Part shown: one piece after another, positions 7,039 through 16,852 of the stretch
Position numbering within the stretch: position 1 is the first letter of the stretch
How the letters are laid out: the number at the start of each line of letters is the position of its first letter
Source of the DNA: JAEHDI01 sp035455185
Lineage (GTDB): Bacteria > Acidobacteriota > Terriglobia > Bryobacterales > Bryobacteraceae
NCBI GenBank assembly: GCA_035455185.1
Contig: DATIFQ010000278.1
Location: forward strand, 1 to 24,012
Length of the DNA: 24,012 nt
Direction: 5' to 3'
The notes under the pieces: generated by a model
Database searches by the model: none
Seen by the model: only the letters and a program-made list of their open reading frames with translations
What the model was told of the DNA's origin: nothing
Program-made: the position numbers and the translations under genes

Positions 7039-8865
7039 ATGAATCTCAGTCATCGTTGCAGAATGTCTGGTTTCGCCGCACTGGTGTGGATCTGCCTTGC
7101 TTATCCGGCACCTGCGCAGCACGTGCTCCGCGTGACGCCGTCCACCGTCCAATGGGGTTATTTCGCGGAGGGAAAGAAGCCGGCGCTGACGGTAAAGTCA
7201 GGCGAGACTGTGACGATGGACACGATCGTTGGCATCCCGGACATGCTGGAGGAACTGGGCGCGACTACGGACGATTCGATCCGTGAGATGAAGGAGATGT
7301 ACGCCAAGGTGACGGATAAAGGGCCTGGGCCACACTTTCTCACGGGGCCGATCGCCATCGAGGGCGCGCTGCCGGGTGACGTACTCGAGGTGGAAATCCT
7401 GGAGATCCGCCTTCGCTCTCCTTACGGATGGATGATGATCGAGCCAGGCGCGGGCATTCTTCCGGGGGAGTTCCCGTATCTGAGAAAGAAGCTGGTGCCG
7501 CTCGACCAGCGGAACATGGTGGCAGAGTTCGCACCGGGCGTCCGCCTTCCGGTCCGCCCTTTCTTCGGGAATCTGGGCGTGGCTCCGCCGATGGGACGAA
7601 TCGGCAGTTCCGCGCCGGGCTTTCACGCCGGCAACCTCGACAACAAATGGCTGGTAGCCGGGACGAAGCTGTTCATCCCGGTGCAGGTGCCAGGAGCGCT
7701 GTTCGCGGCGGGTGACGGGCATGCATCCCAAGGCGACGGCGAGGTGTGCGTCACGGCCGTTGAGACCAACCTCACCGGAGTGTTCCGCTTCACCGTGCGG
7801 AAGGACATGAAGCTGCGATGGCCCCGAGCCGAGACGCCAACGCACATCATCGCGATGGGACTGAACGAAGATCTGGATGAGGCGGCGCGGCACGCCACGA
7901 CCGAGATGATCGACTATCTGACGTCGGAACGCGGCTTGTCGAGGGACGACGCCTATATGCTCACCAGTGCCGCGGTGGATCTGCATGTCACTCAGGTCGT
8001 GGACGGCGTGAAGGGCGTACACGCGATGCTGGCCAAGTCGATTTTCGGAGCGGAACCCGCGCTGAAGGCGCTGGTCGTCGACGGGCAGAACAATCACGCC
8101 TGGCGGGAGACGACGCCCGTGCTGAAGCAACTTCTGGAGCAGACGGGGCTTTTCCGGGTCTCGGTGGCCACAGCGCCCGCGAAGGGCGGCGACATGACCG
8201 CTTTCAAGCCGGACTTCGCCGCGTACAACGTGGTGGTGTTGAACTACACCGGCGATCCCTGGACGGCGGCGACAAACGCAGCATTCGAGAAGTACGTCCG
8301 GGAGGGCGGGGGAGTGGTGATCTTCCATGCCGCGAACAACGCGTTTCCGGACTGGAAGGAGTTCAACGAGATGATCGCCGTCGGCGGGTGGGAGAATCGG
8401 ACCACCGAGAAGTCCGGTCCCATGATCCGGTTTCGGGATGGCAAAGTGACCACGGACAGCAAGCCGGGGCGGTGCGGCAGTCACGGTGCGCGGCTGCCTT
8501 TTCAGGTCGCGATGAGAGACCGGAGCCACCCGATCACGAATGGCCTGCCGGAGGTCTGGATGCATGCGGCGGACGAGTTGTACGACAGCCTCTGCGGGCC
8601 GGCGAAGAACGTGGAGGTACTGGCGACGGCGCACTCCGATCCGGCAAACCGGGGCACGGGAGAGAACGAGCCGATGCTGATGACGATCCGCTACGGCAAG
8701 GGCAGGGTGTTCCACACGGCGCTAGGACACGACCCGGCGGCGATGCAGTGCGCCGGTTTCATGACGACTCTCCAGCGCGGGGCCGAGTGGGCGGCCACGG
8801 GCAAGGTGACGCAGAAGGCGCCGGCGGACTTCCCGACGGCGGAGCAGGTCAGCTTGAGGAAGTGA
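7039..8865 (+). CDS. Secreted acetamidase/formamidase-ThuA fusion protein
   Basis: The 608-residue protein opens with a signal peptide (hydrophobic stretch FAALVWICLAYPAPAQ, cleavage near residue 26). Residues ~28-335 match the FmdA/AmdA acetamidase-formamidase family: a GPIAIEGALPGDVLEVEI segment, HAGNLDNKWL and AAGDGHASQGDGEV are all recognisable. Residues ~343-590 match the ThuA-like glutamine-amidotransferase fold (KALVVDGQNNHAW, GGGVVIFHAANNAFPDW, KGRVFHTALGHD). The first domain would hydrolyse short amides. ThuA-like domains are associated with sugar catabolism and their chemistry is unclear. The two are joined in one uninterrupted frame with no stop or frameshift. GAGG five bases before the ATG supports the start. 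It is the only plus-strand gene between two TA modules and has no operon partner. Confidence 0.82.
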   Translation: MNLSHRCRMSGFAALVWICLAYPAPAQHVLRVTPSTVQWGYFAEGKKPALTVKSGETVTMDTIVGIPDMLEELGATTDDSIREMKEMYAKVTDKGPGPHFLTGPIAIEGALPGDVLEVEILEIRLRSPYGWMMIEPGAGILPGEFPYLRKKLVPLDQRNMVAEFAPGVRLPVRPFFGNLGVAPPMGRIGSSAPGFHAGNLDNKWLVAGTKLFIPVQVPGALFAAGDGHASQGDGEVCVTAVETNLTGVFRFTVRKDMKLRWPRAETPTHIIAMGLNEDLDEAARHATTEMIDYLTSERGLSRDDAYMLTSAAVDLHVTQVVDGVKGVHAMLAKSIFGAEPALKALVVDGQNNHAWRETTPVLKQLLEQTGLFRVSVATAPAKGGDMTAFKPDFAAYNVVVLNYTGDPWTAATNAAFEKYVREGGGVVIFHAANNAFPDWKEFNEMIAVGGWENRTTEKSGPMIRFRDGKVTTDSKPGRCGSHGARLPFQVAMRDRSHPITNGLPEVWMHAADELYDSLCGPAKNVEVLATAHSDPANRGTGENEPMLMTIRYGKGRVFHTALGHDPAAMQCAGFMTTLQRGAEWAATGKVTQKAPADFPTAEQVSLRK

Positions 8866-8883
8866 CAGGGGCGGCGACCGGCC

Positions 8884-9288
8884 TCAGATCACCAGGGTTA
8901 CGCCAGCCAACCCGAGGTGGCGGTCGGTCGACCAGCAGGTTTGGATTCTTCCCTCGTCCATGATCAGGAGGCCGTGGGCGTCCGCCAGCGTCAACGCCTG
9001 ATCGCGGTATTTCCTCACAAAGCGGGCCGCTTTTCCGAGTTCCGCGTCACCGAACGGAAGGACGGTGAGCGGCTTCAATTCCGCAATGAACGCCAGGAAC
9101 TGGATCGCCCTTTCGCGGTCGTACCGGCGGAGAAACCAACCATGACCCTCGGCCACGACCAGGGCGGAAGTCACCAGGGGCGGCGGTTCGGAAAACAGTC
9201 GTCGGAACAGAGGGTGGTGACTATCCGAACCATCCAGAAAGGCTATCAAGGCCGAGGTGTCGACGTAACAGTCAACTCTTCGTGCCAT
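8884..9288 (-). CDS. PIN-domain toxin (VapC-like), second module
   Basis: The 134-residue PIN protein has Asp10 in CYVDTSALIAFLD, Glu47 in LVVAEGHGWF, Asp103 in LTLADAHGLLIM and Asp122 in CWSTDRHLG, the full acidic set for an RNase. It is only distantly similar to the PIN toxin at 6218-6634, so the two are not recent duplicates. Its ATG lies inside the antitoxin gene (17-base overlap), indicating coupled expression. It converges on the acetamidase-ThuA gene with an 18-base gap and no visible terminator. Confidence 0.87.
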   Translation of the reverse strand: MARRVDCYVDTSALIAFLDGSDSHHPLFRRLFSEPPPLVTSALVVAEGHGWFLRRYDRERAIQFLAFIAELKPLTVLPFGDAELGKAARFVRKYRDQALTLADAHGLLIMDEGRIQTCWSTDRHLGLAGVTLVI

Positions 9289-9496
9289 AGACGACCTCGT
9301 CGACCGACTGGCTCGAACGCCTGTCGCCGGATTCCACGAGGCCCGCGAAACGCATCCAGGGGGCGTGTCCCTCGACCGGAAGCGTCCGGCGTATAGCGCG
9401 ACGCACGAACTCCGCGACGGAAATACCCTGGTGGGCCGCTTCCCGCTTGGCTAGGTCGTACTCGTGTTCATCCAGGGAAACTTGCGTCCGGATCAT
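9272..9496 (-). CDS. Ribbon-helix-helix antitoxin (VapB/CopG-like)
   Basis: From the ATG at 9496 the product is 74 residues. It starts MIRTQVSLDEHEYDLAKREA, followed by HQGISVAEFVRRAIRRTL, a ribbon-helix-helix DNA-binding domain (beta strand, then two helices). The tail WMRFAGLVESGDRRSSQSVD would bind the toxin. A longer frame from 9643 exists, but its extra 49 residues are not protein-like. The ATG at 9496 has GGTGA five bases upstream and a palindromic operator directly before it. Confidence 0.85.
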   Translation of the reverse strand: MIRTQVSLDEHEYDLAKREAAHQGISVAEFVRRAIRRTLPVEGHAPWMRFAGLVESGDRRSSQSVDEVVYGTKS

Positions 9497-9523
9497 GTTA
9501 TCACCATTTGAAACTATGATAAC
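9497..9523. promoter_or_regulatory. Operator/promoter of the RHH/PIN module
   Basis: GTTATCA and TGATAAC form a perfect 7-bp inverted repeat with a 13-base spacer, abutting the antitoxin start codon. The right arm contains TATCAT on the minus strand (9521-9516), a 5/6 match to a -10 box, which fits repression by the RHH antitoxin. No good -35 was seen. Confidence 0.5.
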
Positions 9524-9642
9524 ACGAGGTCGACCGCTCCCACTACCGCCGGTGAGACTGCTCAAGTTGCTGGCGCCGCCAGTCCGAGGAGGAAACGGTT
9601 CGTGTTTCCAGACGGAGGGCAGGAGATCTCCGAGCGGCATCA

Positions 9643-9981
9643 CTAGCCTCCTTTGCCGGCTTTTCGAAGCGCGATCTTCCGAGCCAGCCTTTCCAACTCG
9701 TGCGGTTCGAGCACGTCATTCTCGACCATGGCGACGAGCAAACGCTCGACGGAGCCTCCGCAGAGACGGTCGATGATCTGGCGGACTGCATGCGTGGCGA
9801 CGCTCTGCGGAGGGATGGCCGCTTCGTAGATGTAGGTCCGGCCGTCGATCTTGTGTGTTAGGTATCCCTTTTCCTCCAGGCGGCGGAGAACGGTGCGGAC
9901 GGTCGAGTCCTTCAGGCGGCGATACGGAGCGATGCCCTCGCGCACGTGATCGGCTGTGGCGCGGCCCTTGGGGCTGCCCAC
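9643..9981 (-). CDS. BlaI/MecI-family regulator, N-terminally short
   Basis: The 112-residue product contains the BlaI winged-helix core: GRATADHVREGI, RLKDSTVRTVLRRLEEKGYL and HKIDGRTYIYEA, followed by the dimerisation helices (LCGGSVERLLVAMVEN). Known members repress genes such as beta-lactamases and are inactivated by a BlaR1/MecR1 protease. Normal members have about 20-25 more residues at the N-terminus, including the first DNA-binding helix; here the frame hits the carB stop codon two codons before the GTG at 9981. No ribosome site precedes that GTG, so translation would need coupling to carB. No M56/BlaR1 sensor gene is adjacent. It may be a functional short form or a decayed copy. Confidence 0.7.
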   Translation of the reverse strand: MGSPKGRATADHVREGIAPYRRLKDSTVRTVLRRLEEKGYLTHKIDGRTYIYEAAIPPQSVATHAVRQIIDRLCGGSVERLLVAMVENDVLEPHELERLARKIALRKAGKGG

Positions 9982-9984
9982 CCG

Positions 9985-13191
<3,207 letters not shown>

Positions 13192-13221
13192 CGTTGGAGG
13201 TTCTTGGAAAATGGATAAAGA

Positions 13222-13241
13222 GATCCATATTAGCGTGGATC
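13222..13241. repeat. Short inverted repeat between carB and the small secreted protein gene
   Basis: GATCCA and TGGATC pair perfectly around an 8-base spacer, about 30 bases before the divergent carB start. It could be an operator for either gene or chance; nothing else in the 140-base divergent spacer supports one reading. A TACAAT hexamer at 13273-13278 may be the -10 box of the plus-strand gene. Confidence 0.25.
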
Positions 13242-13332
13242 GAAGCTTCGGTGTCCCTTTCAGCGGCGGGCGTACAATTGGACAAGACGGAGCCTGCTGT
13301 GCAGCAGAGCCCGATACTCAGAGGAGGTAAAT

Positions 13333-13647
13333 ATGACGAAGTTCCTTCAGGCGTTGTGTCTAAGCTTGTCCCTATTCGCCTTTGCCGCCGCGGCCGACCA
13401 GATGACCGGCTACATTTCCGACTCGAAGTGCGGCGCGGCGCACACGGACGGTTCTGAAAAATCGGTCGCTTGCGTGAAGGCGTGCGTCAAGGGGGGCCTC
13501 GCACCGGTGTTCGTAACCGAGGACAACAAGGTCCTCAAGATCGACGACAAGTCGAAGGTGACGGATTTCCTCGGCAAGAAAGTGGAAGTCACTGGTTCGG
13601 TCGAGGACGACACCCTCAAGGTCGACACTATCAAGGCCGCCGACTGA
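13333..13647 (+). CDS. Small secreted cysteine-containing protein (DUF5818-like)
   Basis: The 104-residue precursor has a clear signal peptide (LQALCLSLSLFAFAAAA, cleavage about residue 21). The mature part reads GYISDSKCGAAH and later CVKACVKGG, with Cys33, Cys47 and Cys51, then a compact beta-rich end (KKVEVTGSVEDDTLKVDTIK). I recall this arrangement as common in acidobacterial exported proteins of the DUF5818 type, whose function is unknown. The cysteines could form a disulfide or bind metal. GAGGAGG six bases before the ATG is a near-ideal ribosome site, suggesting strong translation. Confidence 0.75.
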   Translation: MTKFLQALCLSLSLFAFAAAADQMTGYISDSKCGAAHTDGSEKSVACVKACVKGGLAPVFVTEDNKVLKIDDKSKVTDFLGKKVEVTGSVEDDTLKVDTIKAAD

Positions 13648-13663
13648 GTCCGGCCTTCAGAGC

Positions 13664-13692
13664 GGGAGAGGCTATTGGAGCTTGCCTCTCCC
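13664..13692. terminator. Hairpin at a convergent gene end
   Basis: GGGAGAGGC and GCCTCTCCC form a perfect 9-bp stem with an 11-base loop. It sits between the convergent genes ending at 13647 and 13672 and overlaps the last codons of the latter. No T-run follows on either strand, so termination strength is uncertain. Confidence 0.4.
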
Positions 13693-14766
13693 CTCCACCT
13701 TCCACACTTCCTCAACGCGTTCGCCTCGGATGCCGTACATCCTCTCGTGGAGGTTCACCACCACGCAGACGTGATTCGGAATCATCCGCACCTGGTCGCC
13801 CACCTTGAACTTGCGCGAGGACTCGCGGATATCCACGTAGCCGTGTTCCTCGTTCATCTTGCGGAATACGGCCGCGGGATCTTCCATCAGCCGGCCGAAG
13901 CTGACTTCGTCCGAGCCCGACAGCCGGTCCGATGAAAACGTCTTCGATCCGCCGTCGATGATCATCTGCCCCGGGCGGGCAGTGGAAACGACAGTTGCGA
14001 GCACGGATGCCGCGCAGTCTTCCCAGGCGCAGGCGCCCGCCAGGACGGTGTTCTTGTCATTGAAGATATACGTGCCCGGGCGGATCTCGTTCATTCCACG
14101 TACGAGATGGGATTGGAACAGAGTGGGTGTGGAGCCGCCGCTGACAACTTGCGGATCGAACCCCTCGTGGCGGAGGTCGGACCGGATCGACTCGACGGTC
14201 GAGCCGAGCGCCTCCATGGCCCGCAGGCCCTCGTTGCCGGTGATCCTAAGATGCCCGGGATAGAAGGCGACGCCCTCCCACATCAGTCCAGGAAGCCGGC
14301 TGATCGTCTTCACGAAATCGACGAGCGGCGTACCCGGGTCCACGCCGACGCGTCCCATACCAACGTCCGTTTCCGCCAGAACGCCGATGCTGACTTCTCC
14401 CTCGGAAGCGGCTTCCGACAGCAGGGAGGCACACAGCATGTTGTCGAGGGAGACGGTCACCCGCGTTTGCCGGGCTACCTCCATAAGCCTTTCCAGCTTC
14501 TTCCGGCCGAACACGGGGTAGGCCAGCAGGAGATCGCTCGGTTGGGCGCCCAGCATCACCTCCGCTTCGCCGACTTTCGCTATGGTGAGCCCGGTCGCGC
14601 CGAGGTCGAGCTGCCGGCGGCCGAGCGCGGGTGTCTTGTGTGTTTTGGTGTGCGGGCGAAGCCTCAGGTTGTGCCGCATGGCGTAATCGGCGACACGCTT
14701 CATGTTCCGCTCCATGATGTCAAGGTCGATCAGGAGCGCGGGGGTTTCAAGGTCTTGAATGTGCAT
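13672..14766 (-). CDS. PLP-dependent D-threonine aldolase / D-serine dehydratase-like enzyme
   Basis: The 364-residue protein belongs to the alanine-racemase-fold (type III) PLP enzymes. The motif RPHTKTHK at 37-44 holds the presumed PLP lysine (Lys41). PNHVC at 330-334 supplies the His332/Cys334 metal pair known in D-threonine aldolase and eukaryotic D-serine dehydratase. VVSGGSTPT is the usual phosphate-binding segment. The family cleaves D-beta-hydroxy amino acids or deaminates D-serine; which substrate applies here cannot be told. The start lies three bases after the stop of the upstream secreted-protein gene, so the two form an operon, although no strong ribosome site is seen and translation is probably coupled. 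Confidence 0.85.
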   Translation of the reverse strand: MHIQDLETPALLIDLDIMERNMKRVADYAMRHNLRLRPHTKTHKTPALGRRQLDLGATGLTIAKVGEAEVMLGAQPSDLLLAYPVFGRKKLERLMEVARQTRVTVSLDNMLCASLLSEAASEGEVSIGVLAETDVGMGRVGVDPGTPLVDFVKTISRLPGLMWEGVAFYPGHLRITGNEGLRAMEALGSTVESIRSDLRHEGFDPQVVSGGSTPTLFQSHLVRGMNEIRPGTYIFNDKNTVLAGACAWEDCAASVLATVVSTARPGQMIIDGGSKTFSSDRLSGSDEVSFGRLMEDPAAVFRKMNEEHGYVDIRESSRKFKVGDQVRMIPNHVCVVVNLHERMYGIRGERVEEVWKVEGRGKLQ

Positions 14767-14769
14767 GGA

Positions 14770-15417
14770 TCAGTTGCGGAAACGCAGGGAGAGATTACCG
14801 GCAGGACCCTTGTAGTACATCTCGAGCTGCTTCGTCTTGTGTTTTCCCTCCATCAGGAAGTACAGCAGCCCCGAAACCGGTTCGGCCGTTTCTTTGATGG
14901 GAAGCACTTTGGCCTTCAACGTCGCCAGGACGGGATCGTCCTTCTCCTTGTCGGTGGTGTGGACGGATGTCTCGGTCTGAACGCTGGTGTTTCCCATAGC
15001 GGCCCCCTCGCCACCGAGGCGGCGGGGCCGCCCCATCGTCCCGCCCCACACCGGTCCGCTCTCATCCATCATCATGCCTCCCGCACCGCCGCGCGCGGAA
15101 ACCACTAGCGCGCCCTTGCCGGCAATCTGGCTCGGTGCGAACGGTCCGGTCCGCTGCCCGTCCTTGTCGGAGCGAAGGATGAAGTCGTCGGGGCCGACGG
15201 CGAGGGGCTTGTCACCTTTTGGCGTAACGACAACCTCGACGATCACGATGTAGCCGCCAAGGTCGGTGCCGACCACAGCCTGGACGGCCTCCTTGCCGTT
15301 GTGCAACGTGGCCGCCACCTCGATGTTATCGTTCGATGCGCTGCCCGTGGGGAGTTTGTCAGCCGCGGCGCACAAGACCACGCTCAGCATCCCGATACAG
15401 ATCGCCCTGAAAATCAT
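14770..15417 (-). CDS. Secreted protein of unknown function
   Basis: From the ATG at 15417 the product is 215 residues with a signal peptide (IFRAICIGMLSVVLCAAA, cleavage about residue 19). A longer start at 15612 would overlap dprA and adds non-signal sequence, so it is rejected. The mature part has a beta-rich N-terminal region (SNDNIEVAATLHNGKEAV, GGYIVIVEVVVTPKGDKPL) resembling an exported Ig-like or DUF4352-like fold. A Gly/Met-rich low-complexity stretch (ARGGAGGMMMDESGP) follows, then a C-terminal segment ending NLSLRFRN. I do not recognise the family. It is the first gene of a two-gene unit with the aldolase-like gene; the pairing looks incidental. Confidence 0.75.
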   Translation of the reverse strand: MIFRAICIGMLSVVLCAAADKLPTGSASNDNIEVAATLHNGKEAVQAVVGTDLGGYIVIVEVVVTPKGDKPLAVGPDDFILRSDKDGQRTGPFAPSQIAGKGALVVSARGGAGGMMMDESGPVWGGTMGRPRRLGGEGAAMGNTSVQTETSVHTTDKEKDDPVLATLKAKVLPIKETAEPVSGLLYFLMEGKHKTKQLEMYYKGPAGNLSLRFRN

Positions 15418-15435
15418 TGACGACCCCCCGAGCGC

Positions 15436-15441
15436 ATTATA
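15436..15441 (-). promoter_or_regulatory. Perfect -10 box before the secreted-protein gene
   Basis: The minus strand reads TATAAT at 15441-15436, 18 bases before the ATG at 15417. A GGGGGG run between them (six bases before the ATG) may serve for ribosome binding. No recognisable -35 hexamer lies 16-18 bases upstream, and the leader would be very short. Confidence 0.35.
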
Positions 15442-15610
15442 CGAAATTGGGGGACCCGGTAGTGAGTTGAACTGCCTGCAGCCCCTCCCAGCCTGAGAAT
15501 ATCCCCTGTCTCCCGCCACAACCTCGTCTAGGAGTCGTGCGCGCGGTTGCGGAGCGCGCCGCCCTGCTGCTAGATTCAAGAAAAGGGATCGCGGCGGGAA
15601 CTCCGCCCGC

Positions 15611-16789
15611 ATGCTTGCCGCGATTCAGAGCCGCGAAGACGAGCTTCACTGGTTGGCACTGACTTTAGTCCCGGGCCTCGGCGCCAGAAAAGCGGGACAG
15701 TTAATCGAAAGATTCCGTTCGCCGCAGGCGGTATTTCGTGCCTCGAAAACGGAACTGGAAGCTTGCGGAATCGGGGGTGCGGTGGCGCAGAGCATCTCCA
15801 GCGGCTGTTCGTTCGAGGACGCTGTCGCCCAGCAGGAGAAAATGCTTGAGACCGGGACCAGGGTAGTTCCGATCTCCGATCCGCGATTTCCCGAGAAACT
15901 TCGCGAGATCTACGATCCTCCGGTACTGCTGTTTGTGCTTGGGAGGGTGGAACTGCTGGGTTCGCTGATGCTTGGAGTGGTAGGCACCCGCCGTCCGACG
16001 CCATATGGTGTCGCGGTGGCCGAACGGCTGGCGGCCGACCTGGCGCGGGCAGGTTTGACGATTGTGAGCGGAATGGCGCGTGGAATCGACACATCGGCGC
16101 ACAAGGGAGCTCTGGCGGCCGGAGGCGACACCGTCGCGGTGCTCGGCTGCGGCGTGGACGTGGTCTATCCGTCGGAGAACCGAAAGCTGGCGGGAGACTT
16201 GGCCGTGAAGGGTCTGGTTCTCTCCGAATTTCCGATGGGTGCACCTGCGTATCCGCAGAACTTCCCCGTCCGCAACAGGATCATCAGCGGAATGAGCGTC
16301 GGGGTAATGGTGGTCGAAGGCGCCCAATACAGCGGGTCGGCGATCACCGCAAGACTGGCCATCGATCAGGGCAGGGAAGTGTTCGCCGTGCCGGGCAACG
16401 TGACATCGAAGATGAGCTGGGGGCCTAACTTGTTGATTAAACAGGGGGCAAAGCTCGTGCAGGAGTGGAACGACGTGGTGGCGGAACTGCCGGTCGAAGA
16501 ACGCCGCCGCTTGATTGCGGCGGGCCAGAGTCGCATACTGTCGGAGGGAGGAGGCAGCGGCGCTGAAACCGGTGACGGCCGGCAGGCGTCACTGGACCTC
16601 GGGCCTTCCAAGGAACTGGGCAAAAGGATTCTCGAGTTGCTCAAGGTGGATAGCGCCACACACTTGGATGATCTGTTGGAGCGTCTGGAAGATGGCAGCT
16701 CTTCCGAGACAATCGCCGCGCTGTTCGAGCTGGAAATGCTAGGACTAGTACGGCAACTGCCGGGAAAGAACTTTGTTAAAGTGTGGTGA
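15611..16789 (+). CDS. dprA: DNA processing protein DprA
   Basis: The 392-residue protein has a helix-hairpin-helix/SAM-like N-terminus (LTLVPGLGARKAGQLIERF). The central DprA/Smf Rossmann domain carries the signatures GVVGTRRPTPYG, SGMARGIDTSAHKGAL, AVLGCGVDVVYPSEN and FPVRNRIISGMS. A C-terminal winged helix (LDDLLERL, FELEMLGLVRQLPG) completes it. DprA binds incoming single-stranded DNA and loads RecA during natural transformation. The standard dprA-topA order is kept, with topA 63 bases downstream on the same strand. No strong ribosome site precedes the ATG at 15611, so a nearby alternative start is possible. Confidence 0.96.
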   Translation: MLAAIQSREDELHWLALTLVPGLGARKAGQLIERFRSPQAVFRASKTELEACGIGGAVAQSISSGCSFEDAVAQQEKMLETGTRVVPISDPRFPEKLREIYDPPVLLFVLGRVELLGSLMLGVVGTRRPTPYGVAVAERLAADLARAGLTIVSGMARGIDTSAHKGALAAGGDTVAVLGCGVDVVYPSENRKLAGDLAVKGLVLSEFPMGAPAYPQNFPVRNRIISGMSVGVMVVEGAQYSGSAITARLAIDQGREVFAVPGNVTSKMSWGPNLLIKQGAKLVQEWNDVVAELPVEERRRLIAAGQSRILSEGGGSGAETGDGRQASLDLGPSKELGKRILELLKVDSATHLDDLLERLEDGSSSETIAALFELEMLGLVRQLPGKNFVKVW

Positions 16790-16822
16790 CGGATCCCCCG
16801 GCGGAATTTTGGATTTTGAATT

Positions 16823-16834
16823 ATTGTTAACAAT
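16823..16834. repeat. 12-bp perfect palindrome in the dprA-topA spacer
   Basis: ATTGTTAACAAT is a perfect palindrome 18 bases before the topA ATG, in an AT-rich patch unlike the surrounding GC-rich DNA. It might be a regulator site for topA; no candidate regulator is evident. Confidence 0.3.
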
Positions 16835-16852
16835 CGGAAGCAACGGAATCAT

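Noticed and set aside
7198..8715. 505-residue minus-strand open frame opposite the acetamidase-ThuA gene
   Set aside because: Low-complexity Arg/His-rich antisense product; the plus-strand gene has a signal peptide, ribosome site and two recognisable domains.
9497..9643. Extended N-terminus for the RHH antitoxin (start at 9643)
   Set aside because: The extra 49 residues do not resemble the family, and the internal ATG has a ribosome site and an operator directly upstream.
15418..15612. Longer start for the secreted protein at 15612
   Set aside because: It would place 65 Arg/Gly-rich residues ahead of a clear signal peptide and run across the TATAAT promoter element.
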